Source of the DNA: Acuticoccus sediminis
GTDB taxonomy: Bacteria; Pseudomonadota; Alphaproteobacteria; Rhizobiales; Amorphaceae
Direction: 5' to 3'
Assembly: GCF_003258595.1 (NCBI RefSeq)
Contig: NZ_QHHQ01000003.1
Span: 186,001 to 250,000, forward strand
DNA length: 64,000 nt
The notes beneath the pieces were generated by a model. That model saw nothing but the letters and a program-made list of their open reading frames with translations. It was not told the origin of the DNA and made no database searches. Positions 42,753-52,031 of this stretch are shown one piece after another; within the stretch, counting starts at the first letter, position 1, and every line of letters begins with the position of its first letter. The translations under genes and the position numbers were made by a program.

Positions 42753-43172
42753 ATGACCCTGACCAACCGCCTCACGGCTTCACGGCCCCTGCGCGGCCTT
42801 CTGGCCCTCGCCGTCGCGCTGCCGCTGACGCTCCCGCCGACCTTCGCCGCGGCACAGAGCCCCCTGCCCTGCTACGAGCGCCGCGTGGGGCTGAAGCGGT
42901 TGGACGGCATACCCGTCTTCCTGCTGCGGATTTCCCCGAAACCCGGCAAGGCCTGCATGATGCACCTCGATCTTGCGGGGCGGATCCGGATCGACCGCGT
43001 GATCGTGATCGACAAGCCGGAGCACGGGCGTCTCGTGACGGTGCGACCCAACCGGATTGTCTACAAGGCAGGCAAGAATGGAGAGCGTGACGCCTTCGCC
43101 CTCGCTTTCGACGGTCAGAACCTGCAAGGACACGTGGTCGCCAACATGGTCTTCATCGTCGAGCCCCGCTGA
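42753..43172 (+). CDS. Small secreted protein, hypothetical
   Basis: A 139-residue protein with a signal peptide (about residues 1-35, LLALAVALPLTLPPTFAAAQ). The mature part has two cysteines (LPCYERRV and KACMMHL) and a C-terminal module KPEHGRLVTVRPNRIVYKAG followed by GERDAFALAF, which follows the pattern hG...Y.....G.D.F seen in bacterial Ig-like/cadherin-type domains. No family name can be given. It sits between purC and purS on the same strand but after a strong terminator, so it has its own promoter; the ATG at 42753 is preferred over 42723, which lies in the terminator. Confidence 0.65.
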   Translation: MTLTNRLTASRPLRGLLALAVALPLTLPPTFAAAQSPLPCYERRVGLKRLDGIPVFLLRISPKPGKACMMHLDLAGRIRIDRVIVIDKPEHGRLVTVRPNRIVYKAGKNGERDAFALAFDGQNLQGHVVANMVFIVEPR

Positions 43173-43283
43173 CCGGCCGACGCTGCGGGTTCGGCGCTCG
43201 TTTCGCCGCACCATGATTGCCAGCGCGCCGGGCGCGACGTAGGAGAGCGAGGGTCACGCCATCACGCGCCTTGGATCAGCAGT

Positions 43284-43526
43284 ATGAAAGCACGCGTCAC
43301 CATCACCCTGAAGCCCGGTGTCCTCGACCCGCAAGGCAAGGCCATCGAGGGTGCCCTCACGAGCCTCGGCTTCTCCGGCGTCAACCAGGCGCGACAGGGC
43401 AAGGTGATCGACCTCGACCTTGCCGCCACCGACGAGAGCGCCGCGCGCGAGGAGGTCGGCCGCATGTGCGAGGCGCTGCTCGCCAACACCGTGGTCGAGC
43501 GCTACGACATCGCGATCCTGTCATGA
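43284..43526 (+). CDS. purS: Phosphoribosylformylglycinamidine synthase subunit PurS
   Basis: An 80-residue subunit of the three-component FGAM synthase, which bridges PurL and PurQ. It carries the whole family pattern: [27 protein letters not shown] and [14 protein letters not shown], then [15 protein letters not shown]. The stop overlaps the purQ ATG (ATGA), indicating translational coupling. purL is not in the window. Confidence 0.95.
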   Translation: MKARVTITLKPGVLDPQGKAIEGALTSLGFSGVNQARQGKVIDLDLAATDESAAREEVGRMCEALLANTVVERYDIAILS

Positions 43527-44257
43527 AATCCGCGGTCATCGTCTTTCCGGGCTCCAACCGTGAGCCGGACGCCGCCCGCGCCATCCGCCTCGCCGGTGGC
43601 GACGATCCCGTCATGGTCTGGCACACCGACACGGAACTGCCTCCGGTCGACCTGGTGATGATTCCGGGCGGCTTCGCGCACGGTGACTACCTGCGTGCCG
43701 GGGCCATCGCCGCCCGCTCGCCGATCATGCGGGCCGTGGCCGACTATGCCGCGCGCGGCGGCTACGTGCTGGGCGTGTGCAACGGCTTCCAGGTGCTGAC
43801 CGAGGCGCGGCTCCTTCCCGGCGCGCTGATGCGCAACGCCTGCCTAACGTTCGTGTGCCGGAAGATCCGCCTCAAGGTCGAGAACACCAACGCCTTCACG
43901 CGCGACTACGAGCGCGGGGCGGTGGTCACCTACCCGTGCGCGCACCACGACGGCAACTACCGGGCCGACGACGAGACAATCGCCCGGCTCGAGGGCGAGG
44001 GTCGCGTGGCGCTGCGCTACGTGGACAATCCCAACGGGTCCGCCAACGACATCGCCGGGATCGTCAACGAGACGGGCAACGTCCTCGGGATGATGCCGCA
44101 CCCTGAGAACGCGGTGGAGCCGCTCCTCGGCTCGACGGACGGGCTGCCGCTCTTCACAGGCATGGTCGCCTCGGTCGCGAGCGGCGATTCGCCCGAGCTG
44201 CCGCGCCGCCCCCTCCTCGACCGGCTGATCCACCGGAACGTCTCGCCGGGCGCGTGA
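43523..44257 (+). CDS. purQ: Phosphoribosylformylglycinamidine synthase subunit PurQ
   Basis: A 244-residue class I glutamine amidotransferase supplying ammonia to PurL. The nucleophile Cys is in [12 protein letters not shown] (about residue 92) and the His-Glu pair in [13 protein letters not shown] (about 195). The N-terminus [14 protein letters not shown] is standard. The C-terminus is about 20 residues longer than the usual 220-residue protein, ending in [19 protein letters not shown] overlaps purS by four bases. Acts in the fourth step of purine synthesis. Confidence 0.95.
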   Translation: MKSAVIVFPGSNREPDAARAIRLAGGDDPVMVWHTDTELPPVDLVMIPGGFAHGDYLRAGAIAARSPIMRAVADYAARGGYVLGVCNGFQVLTEARLLPGALMRNACLTFVCRKIRLKVENTNAFTRDYERGAVVTYPCAHHDGNYRADDETIARLEGEGRVALRYVDNPNGSANDIAGIVNETGNVLGMMPHPENAVEPLLGSTDGLPLFTGMVASVASGDSPELPRRPLLDRLIHRNVSPGA

Positions 44258-44299
44258 ACGGGGGAGTGCGCCGGGTGACGGCGCGCTGCCCGAATGCCG

Positions 44300-44734
44300 C
44301 TAGCGGGCGATGGGAAGGACGTCGAAGTCGGCCGCGCCGGGGCTGAGGATGTCCTCCACGCCCCAGCCGTTCTCCTCGGCGGTGAGCGCGACGACGAAGA
44401 TCTCCCCGCCGGACTGGCCGATCGGCACCCAGACCTCGCCCTCCCGCCGGACCCGCGCCGCGCCCGAGACGCCGTTCGCCGCGTCGATCGCATCCGCGCG
44501 CCAGCCGGAGAAGACGCGCCCGTAGGCGGGATGCGCCCGTCCTTCCGCGGCGAGCTCGGCGAAGAAGTCGGCGTTGTTGGCATCCATCAGCGGCGCCATC
44601 GCGGCCAGGTCACGCGCCTTGTAGGCGTCGACGAAACGTGTCGCGACCATCGCCGGATCGGATCGGTCGACGCCCTGTGCGAGTGCCGCGCCGGCGAGGC
44701 CGAGCGCGAGGAAAAATCCAAAAAGAATTCGCAA
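44300..44734 (-). CDS. Small secreted protein, hypothetical
   Basis: A 144-residue protein with a signal peptide (MRILFGFFLALGLAGAALAQ). The mature chain (DPAMVATRFVDAYKARDLAAMAPLM) begins like NTF2/SnoaL-type proteins, in which a helix pair precedes a beta sheet (VWVPIGQSGGEIFVVALTAEENGWGVEDI). No catalytic motif can be named. It is convergent with purQ and downstream of nothing on its own strand nearby, so it is probably monocistronic. Confidence 0.7.
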   Translation of the reverse strand: MRILFGFFLALGLAGAALAQGVDRSDPAMVATRFVDAYKARDLAAMAPLMDANNADFFAELAAEGRAHPAYGRVFSGWRADAIDAANGVSGAARVRREGEVWVPIGQSGGEIFVVALTAEENGWGVEDILSPGAADFDVLPIAR

Positions 44735-44895
44735 GTTAGTACGCTCCCCAATGTCGCCGACCGGGGTAATGGCATTCCGGCGGCTGAGGAAGCGTCCCGT
44801 CGAACACGCTGTCGCACGGGTGAGTGATCCGCCCCCGCGAACGGGCAGCGGTCCCGCGAACGAGGCAGGGCGGATCGCCCTGCCCCGTCGCCGGA

Positions 44896-46482
44896 TCAGA
44901 TGACGCCCGCGTAGCCGTCCTTGCGGGTGTCGGAGCCCGCGGCGTAGATCTCGCCGTGGCGCATGATCGCCTGCGCGCCGCCGAAGCCGAACGCGACTCC
45001 CGGCGCGTCGTTCTGCACGTCGTGACCCATGGCGACGAGCGCGGCCTGCGTCTCGGCCGACAGGTGCCGCTCCAGCGCGACCGTCCGGCCGCCGAGGCAG
45101 CGGAAGCGCGGCGCGTCGATCGCCGCCTGCACGGGCTGGTCGAAGCGGATCATGCGCGTGACGAGCTGCGCGTGGCCCTGCGCCTGGATCGGGCCGCCCA
45201 TCATGCCGAACGCCATCAGCGGGCCGCCGGCCTTGGTGACGAAGCCCGGAATGATCGTATGGAACGGGCGCTTGCTGGGCGCGACGATGTTCGGGCTCGA
45301 CGGGTCCAGCGAGAAGCCGGCGCCGCGGTTCTGCATCGAGACGCCGTACTTGTTCACGACGCAGCCCGAGCCGAAGCCCATGTAGTTGGACTGGATGAAC
45401 GACACCATCATGCCGTCGCGGTCGGCCGTCGTCAGCAGGATCGTGCCGCCCGGCTGCGGGATGCCGGTCTTCGGCTCCTGCGCCTTGCTCGGGTCGATCA
45501 GCTTCACCCGCTCGTCGAGGTAGGCCGGGTCGAGGAGGTCGGACGGGCTGATCCGCATGTGCTCGAGGTCGGCGACGTGTGCGGCGGTGTCGGCCATCGC
45601 CAGCTTCACCGCCTCGATCTCGAGGTGGAGCGCCCGCACGCCGTCCGGATCGTCGCCGAGGTCGAGCCGGTCGAGCAGGCCGAGCGCGATCAGCGCCATG
45701 ATGCCCTGCCCGTTCGGCGGGATCTCGTGGGTGGACACGCCGTAGGCGCCCATCTCGATCGGGTCGACCCAGTCGGCCTTGTGGGCGGCGAGGTCCTCGA
45801 CGGTCATCGCTCCGCCCTCGGCCTTCGACTGGCGGGCGATCTCCTCGGCGATGGCGCCCTGGTAGAAGGCGTCGCCGCCGGTGACGGCGATGAGCTCCAG
45901 CGCGTCCGCGGCGCCGGGCATCTTGAAGAGCTCACCCGCCTTGGGCGCATGGCCGTTCGGCATGAAGGTCGCGCGCCAGGACGCGCTGTCCTTGAAGCGC
46001 TGCACCTGGTTGGCCCACGAGATCGCGGTGATCGGGCCGACGCCGTAGCCTTCGCGGGCGATGCGGATCGCGTCTGTGAGGAGGTCGCCGAAGCTCAGCG
46101 CGCCGAACTTGTCGGACAGCGCGCGCCATGCGGAGACGGCGCCCGGCACCGTCGCGGCGCCCCAGCCGTTGACGGGGATCTTGTCGGCGCCGGCGTAGCG
46201 TTCCGGCGTCCAGGCGGCCGGGGAGCGGCCGCTCGCGTTGAGGCCGTGCAGCTTGTCGCCGTCCCAGATCAGCGCGAAGGCGTCCGAGCCGAGGCCATTG
46301 GAGACCGGTTCGGTGACGGTCAGGACGGCGGCCGTGGCGATCGCGGCGTCCACGGCATTGCCACCGCGTCGCAGCACGGCGAGGCCGGCCTGTACGGCGA
46401 GCGGTTCGGACGTCGCAACCGCCGCGTGTCCGAAATTGGTCGAGCGTCCGGTCCGGTAGAGTTCCCGGTCTTCGAAGTTCAT
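44896..46482 (-). CDS. Gamma-glutamyltransferase family protein, cytoplasmic form
   Basis: A 528-residue Ntn-hydrolase of the GGT family. N-terminal segment HAAVATSEPLAVQAGLAVLRRGGNAVDAAIATAAVLTV and GLGSDAFALIWDG are diagnostic. The autoprocessing/nucleophile Thr is in QPGGTILLTTADRDGMMVSFIQSNYMGFGSG (near residue 340), and the GG loop is MMGGPIQAQGH. No signal peptide is present, unlike periplasmic E. coli Ggt, so it is likely a cytoplasmic acylase-type member that could hydrolyse gamma-glutamyl amides or related acyl bonds. ATG 46482 is preferred; an in-frame upstream ATG at 46524 adds low-quality sequence. Confidence 0.88.
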   Translation of the reverse strand: MNFEDRELYRTGRSTNFGHAAVATSEPLAVQAGLAVLRRGGNAVDAAIATAAVLTVTEPVSNGLGSDAFALIWDGDKLHGLNASGRSPAAWTPERYAGADKIPVNGWGAATVPGAVSAWRALSDKFGALSFGDLLTDAIRIAREGYGVGPITAISWANQVQRFKDSASWRATFMPNGHAPKAGELFKMPGAADALELIAVTGGDAFYQGAIAEEIARQSKAEGGAMTVEDLAAHKADWVDPIEMGAYGVSTHEIPPNGQGIMALIALGLLDRLDLGDDPDGVRALHLEIEAVKLAMADTAAHVADLEHMRISPSDLLDPAYLDERVKLIDPSKAQEPKTGIPQPGGTILLTTADRDGMMVSFIQSNYMGFGSGCVVNKYGVSMQNRGAGFSLDPSSPNIVAPSKRPFHTIIPGFVTKAGGPLMAFGMMGGPIQAQGHAQLVTRMIRFDQPVQAAIDAPRFRCLGGRTVALERHLSAETQAALVAMGHDVQNDAPGVAFGFGGAQAIMRHGEIYAAGSDTRKDGYAGVI

Positions 46483-46562
46483 TGCGTTCAAGCCTGCACG
46501 TTGGGTTCGATGCATCGCAGCCATACCCGTTCAGCTTGTGTGAACGCGAGGGGCCGCTGATG

Positions 46563-46641
46563 TTGACATGCCATCTTTATAGTTTACTTACCACATGTAC
46601 GGCGCAGGCCGTTTGACATTGGCGACCACTCCTGCTTAGCG
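46563..46641 (+). promoter_or_regulatory. Candidate promoter region for the DEAD-box helicase gene
   Basis: Two TTGACA hexamers (46563-46568 and 46613-46618) lie in the 206-base gap between the divergent ggt-like and helicase genes. The second has a 17-base gap to TTAGCG, a poor -10 match, so this is only a candidate. Confidence 0.25.
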
Positions 46642-46688
46642 CGGGAGAGCCGCACGAACCAAGAGACAACACAACCATTTCTGACCCG

Positions 46689-48170
<1,482 letters not shown>

Positions 48171-48282
48171 TACACCGCCCGATCAAACGGCCGCCCATTC
48201 GGCGGCCGTCGGTGCTGGGACGCCTATTATCCCCAGGATATCTGCGAATTTCGCCGCGCGGCCTGCGTCGGGTCTGTGGATA

Positions 48283-48299
48283 TTAGGGTTTCGTTAACC
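48283..48299 (+). promoter_or_regulatory. CtrA-like site upstream of degenerate GGDEF gene
   Basis: TTAG-GGTTTCG-TTAACC matches the CtrA consensus TTAA-N7-TTAA with one change in the first half. It lies 51 bases before the next gene's start, a position where CtrA could activate or repress. Binding is inferred only. Confidence 0.4.
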
Positions 48300-48349
48300 A
48301 TTATCGTCAATCATTTTGGGGCGGTCGCGAATCGCTCTGCGGCCTCACT

Positions 48350-49762
48350 GTGAGCATGAGGCAGCCCATGGCACACGATCCCCAGGACAGCGCGCCCCAT
48401 CGTTCCTCCGACGCGCACGGCGACGAATACGCCTCCCCGCCCTGCGAATCCGATCTCGCCGAGGCGCTCGCCAGCGCCCTGAGCAGCGGCCTGTCCTTCG
48501 ACGATGACGATGAGCCGTCCGCCGGGCTGCCTGACGACCCGGCCGGCGGCGAGACGATGGCTGACGCGGGCGATTCCGGGCAGAGCCGGAGCGAGGGCAC
48601 CTCCGCCGCGGTCGGGGACGTCCGCGGCGAGGCGGAGGCGCTGCTGGAGCGTCTCGCCCCGATGAGCCGCACCGCGCGCTTCGCCGAACGCATCCGCGCG
48701 GCGAGCGACAGGCCCGAGCCGACCGCAGCGCCCGCCCCGCATCGCGCCGGCACTGCCATGCCCCGCGCCATCCGCCCCACCCGCATGCCGGTCTCCGAGC
48801 ATGCCGCGACGGCCGGATCTCGCGAGACGGAGCGGAGACCCCAACGAACCCGGTCACTGGCCCTGGAGAATGCGCTTGCGTCCGCCTTCGGCGCCGGCGC
48901 CTGGGACGCGCTGGATGAACCGGTGTCTGGCGGCGGGTCCAACGGTGCGTCAGCCGAGCGCTACACGATGAGCGCGACGCCGCGCGCGCCCGTGCACTGC
49001 CCCGCCTACATTGCGGGGGAGCTGATGCCACCCGCTTCCCTTGCCGCGACAAGTCCCGGCCCGTCCGATGGCGCGGGCCACGGCGGACCGCAATCGCTGC
49101 CGGGCGCTCCCGCCGCCGGCCAGCCGTTTGGAGCGCGGCCCTGCGACAGCGCGGCGCCGCCGGTTGAGCGCGTCCCGGCGCGGCGACAGACCGGAGCGCA
49201 CGGCTACCCCGCCGCAACGGCAGACTCTGCCGCTGGGGGCCATGCATGGCCGGCCGATCCGGCCGGTCGGGGCGCGGCGGCGTTCCAGTCCGAGCGGCCG
49301 CTGCTCCTTCGGGACGCGCGGCGGATCTGGATGAGCGCGCCCGCCAAGCGCATCCCGCACACGATCGCCGTGATGTCGCTGCGATGCCCGACGGGGTTGC
49401 CGGAGGCGGCGGCGACCCTCCGGCGCACGAGGCAGGCGCTGATCGAGGCTCTGGACGGGCTCGGGCACATCTACGCCGTCGCGCCGCACGTGGTCGCCGT
49501 CGTCTTCCCCGACCGCGCGCTGCACCAGACGGAGCGGATCGCCGAGGCCGTGAGGGCGACCATCGACGGCCAGGGCGGCGGACGTCCCGATACGCCGCTG
49601 CTTCTCGCCTGCGGGATCGCGGCGCTTCACCGCGACGACGACCCGACGGCTGCGATCTGCATCGCGGAGCACTGCGCCGCCCTCGCCGAGCAGGCGAACG
49701 AATCGAAGGTCGTGAGCGAGATCTCGCCGGAAGCCCGCCATCGCACCCGGCAGGCCTACTGA
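48350..49762 (+). CDS. Protein with disordered N-terminus and degenerate GGDEF-like C-terminal domain
   Basis: A 470-residue protein. Residues 1 to about 325 are low-complexity, rich in Ala, Pro, Gly, Asp and Glu, with no signal peptide or membrane segment. Residues about 332-460 (nucleotides about 49343-49730) resemble a GGDEF domain in order of elements: IAVMSLRC strand, ALDGLGH helix-turn, the strand at AVAPHVVAVVF in place of R-GGDEF, TERIAEAVRATIDG, LLLACGIAAL (the SiGva strand) and AICIAEHCAALAEQAN (the AD-ALY-AK helix). The catalytic GGDEF, the metal Asp and the I-site are absent, so it cannot be an active diguanylate cyclase; a regulatory or c-di-GMP/GTP-binding-null role is likely. 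GTG 48350 and ATG 48356 are both possible starts. Confidence 0.6.
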   Translation: MSMRQPMAHDPQDSAPHRSSDAHGDEYASPPCESDLAEALASALSSGLSFDDDDEPSAGLPDDPAGGETMADAGDSGQSRSEGTSAAVGDVRGEAEALLERLAPMSRTARFAERIRAASDRPEPTAAPAPHRAGTAMPRAIRPTRMPVSEHAATAGSRETERRPQRTRSLALENALASAFGAGAWDALDEPVSGGGSNGASAERYTMSATPRAPVHCPAYIAGELMPPASLAATSPGPSDGAGHGGPQSLPGAPAAGQPFGARPCDSAAPPVERVPARRQTGAHGYPAATADSAAGGHAWPADPAGRGAAAFQSERPLLLRDARRIWMSAPAKRIPHTIAVMSLRCPTGLPEAAATLRRTRQALIEALDGLGHIYAVAPHVVAVVFPDRALHQTERIAEAVRATIDGQGGGRPDTPLLLACGIAALHRDDDPTAAICIAEHCAALAEQANESKVVSEISPEARHRTRQAY

Positions 49763-49797
49763 GGCCCGCCGACGGCCCGGCCCGGCTGGCGCAAACG

Positions 49798-49832
49798 AAA
49801 AAAGGCCGGCCCAAACGGGACCGGCCTTTTCG
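49798..49832. terminator. Bidirectional terminator between GGDEF-like gene and sufA
   Basis: AAAAGGCCGG and CCGGCCTTTT are perfect 10-bp arms flanking an 11-base loop, with an A-run upstream and T-run downstream. It serves the plus-strand GGDEF-like gene and the end of the minus-strand suf operon. Confidence 0.9.
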
Positions 49833-49867
49833 TCATTTCTGATGCGGATCTCTCCGGCGGGCGCGGG

Positions 49868-50224
49868 TCAGGCGGTTTCGGCGGCCTTCAGCTCGACCGA
49901 TTCGCCGCATCCGCAGGCCGAAACCTGATTCGGATTCTCGAAGATGAAGCCGGAACGGAACTTCGTGGTCTCGTAGTCCATCCGGCAGCCGAGAAGGAAC
50001 AGGACGGCGGTCTTGTCGACGAAGACGCGGGCGCCGTCCGCCTCGATCACCTCGTCCTTCGGGTCCGCTTCGGCAACGGCGTCCATGGTGTATTCCATGC
50101 CCGCGCAGCCGCCTTTCTTGATTCCCACGCGCAGACCCGCAATCGGCGGATCGGCACGGCCCATGATATCGCGCACCCGTTCGGCGGCGGTATCGGACAG
50201 GCTCATGATGGCAGGACGAGACAT
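49868..50224 (-). CDS. sufA: Iron-sulfur cluster assembly accessory protein SufA (HesB/IscA type)
   Basis: A 118-residue A-type Fe-S carrier. The three cluster-binding cysteines are visible in KKGGCAGMEY and SACGCGESV. The core GRADPPIAGLRVGIKKGG and FIFENPNQ are typical. It is the last gene of the suf operon, which starts with the cysteine desulfurase near 57.5 kb. ATG 50224 is chosen over 50260 because of AGAGGAG just upstream. It passes clusters from SufBCD to target apoproteins. Confidence 0.94.
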   Translation of the reverse strand: MSRPAIMSLSDTAAERVRDIMGRADPPIAGLRVGIKKGGCAGMEYTMDAVAEADPKDEVIEADGARVFVDKTAVLFLLGCRMDYETTKFRSGFIFENPNQVSACGCGESVELKAAETA

Positions 50225-50302
50225 GGTCGGCTCCTCTACCTGACGGCTCTTCATACCCAATCTAGGGACACTGCCCTTGCGGCGCCACAGCCCGGGCGAA
50301 GA

Positions 50303-50779
50303 TTAGAACATATCGAGAGCGACGCGCGCCTCGTCGGACATGCGGGACGGGTCCCAGGGCGGATCGAACACCATGTTGACCGTCACCTGGCCGACGCCCT
50401 CGACGGTGCCGACCGCGTTTTCCACCCACCCCGGCATCTCGCCCGCGACGGGGCAGCCCGGCGCGGTGAGCGTCATGTCGACGCGGATGGAGCGGTCGTC
50501 CTCGATGTCGACCCGGTAGATCAGGCCGAGTTCGTAGATGTCGACCGGGATTTCCGGGTCGTAGACGGTCTTGAGCGCCGAGATGATGTCCTGGGTGATC
50601 CGGTCGAGCTCTTCCTCGGGAATCGCGGACGTGCCCGGCTCGAGGACTTCGGTCTCGGGAACGCCGCCGCCGACGGCTTCGGCGTCGCGTGCAAGCCTCT
50701 CCTCGGAGAGCGCGCGGCTCCCCTCGGCGGTCGCATCGGGCGTCGTGGCGTCGGCGAACCCGGCTTTGGTGCTGTCCAT
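50303..50779 (-). CDS. sufT: SUF system Fe-S assembly factor SufT (DUF59/PaaD-like)
   Basis: A 158-residue MIP18/DUF59-family protein. The core from about residue 58 reads ITQDIISALKTVYDPEIPVDIYELGLIYRVDI, with the conserved TLTAPGCPVAGEMPGWVENAV and DPPWDPSRMSDEAR near the C-terminus. It has an acidic, low-complexity N-terminus of about 55 residues. SufT helps insert clusters into target proteins. ATG 50779 follows GGGGG, 10 bases after the sufS stop. Confidence 0.9.
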   Translation of the reverse strand: MDSTKAGFADATTPDATAEGSRALSEERLARDAEAVGGGVPETEVLEPGTSAIPEEELDRITQDIISALKTVYDPEIPVDIYELGLIYRVDIEDDRSIRVDMTLTAPGCPVAGEMPGWVENAVGTVEGVGQVTVNMVFDPPWDPSRMSDEARVALDMF

Positions 50780-50789
50780 CGTCACCCCC

Positions 50790-52031
50790 TTACACGAAGA
50801 ATCTATGGGCCTTCTCGATGGCCTCGGCAAGTCGATCGACCTCGGCTCGCGTGTTGTAGAGGCCAAACGAGGCGCGGCAGGATGCATTGATGCCGAGCGC
50901 TTCCATCAACGGTTCGGTGCAATGCTGTCCGGCGCGGACCGCAACACCTTCGCGATCCAGAATGGTCGAGACGTCGTGCGGATGCGCACCCTCAAGGTTA
51001 AACGCGAATACGCCGCCACGGTTCGGCGCGTCCCCGTACAGCGAGAGCGCGTTCACCCCGCGCAGCCGCTCCCGGGCGTAGGCCGTGAGGCTCGCCTCGT
51101 GCGCGGTGATCGCGTCCCAGCCGATCGACTCGACGTACTCGATCGCCGCGCCCAGGCCGATCGCCTGCACGATCGGCGGCGTCCCCGCCTCGAAGCGGTT
51201 CGGCAGGCCGGCGTAGGTGATCGCCTCGCGCGAGACCGATTCGATCATCTCGCCGCCGCCGAGGAACGGCGGCATGCCCTCCAGCATCTCGCGGCGGCCA
51301 TAGAGCACGCCGATGCCGGTCGGGCCGTACAGCTTGTGGCCGGTGAAGGCGAAGAAGTCGCAGCCGATGGCCTGCACGTCGACCGGGCCGTGCACGGTGC
51401 TCTGCGAGCCGTCGACGAGCGTCGCGATGCCCCGCTCGCGGGCGATCCGGCAGATCTCGGCCACCGGGTTCACTGTGCCGAGGACGTTCGACATGTGGAC
51501 GACGGCGACCATCCTGGTGCGCTCTGAGAGCGCGGCCTCGAACTCGTCCATGTCGAGCGAGCCGTCCTCGCGCAGGCCCACCCAGCGGATCACGGCGCCC
51601 TGGCGCTCGCGCAGGAAGTGCCACGGGACGACGTTGGAGTGGTGCTCCATCACGGTGATGACGATCTCGTCGCCTTCGCCGATGTGCGTGCGGCCGTAGC
51701 TGCCGGCGACGAGGTTGATCGCCTCGGTCGAGGAGCGGGTGAAGATCACCTCCTCCGTCGACGGTGCGTTGATGAAGCGGCGCACGATCTCGCGCGCCCC
51801 CTCGTAGGCCTCGGTGGAGCGGTTCGCCAGCGTGTGCAGGCCGCGGTGGACGTTGGCGTAGTCCTCCGAATAGGCCTGCATGATCCGGTTGAGGACCGGC
51901 GTCGGCTTCTGGGCCGACGCCGCGCTGTCGAGGTAGACCAGCGGCTTGCCGTGGATGGTCTGCGACAGGATCGGGAAGTCGGCGCGGATCCGCTCGATGT
52001 CCAGGGTGTCGGCCGTCGCGGTTATGTCCAC
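50790..52031 (-). CDS. sufS: Cysteine desulfurase SufS
   Basis: A 413-residue class V PLP aminotransferase-fold enzyme of the SufS type (group II). PLP Lys is in DFFAFTGHKLYGPTGIGVLYG (about residue 233), and the catalytic Cys is in SCRASFGLYNTRAEVDRL (about 370). The N-terminus IRADFPILSQTIHGKPLVYLDSAASAQKP is characteristic. It provides sulfur as persulfide to SufBCD via SufE or SufU, neither of which is seen here. Its start overlaps the sufD stop by ten bases. Confidence 0.96.
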   Translation of the reverse strand: MDITATADTLDIERIRADFPILSQTIHGKPLVYLDSAASAQKPTPVLNRIMQAYSEDYANVHRGLHTLANRSTEAYEGAREIVRRFINAPSTEEVIFTRSSTEAINLVAGSYGRTHIGEGDEIVITVMEHHSNVVPWHFLRERQGAVIRWVGLREDGSLDMDEFEAALSERTRMVAVVHMSNVLGTVNPVAEICRIARERGIATLVDGSQSTVHGPVDVQAIGCDFFAFTGHKLYGPTGIGVLYGRREMLEGMPPFLGGGEMIESVSREAITYAGLPNRFEAGTPPIVQAIGLGAAIEYVESIGWDAITAHEASLTAYARERLRGVNALSLYGDAPNRGGVFAFNLEGAHPHDVSTILDREGVAVRAGQHCTEPLMEALGINASCRASFGLYNTRAEVDRLAEAIEKAHRFFV

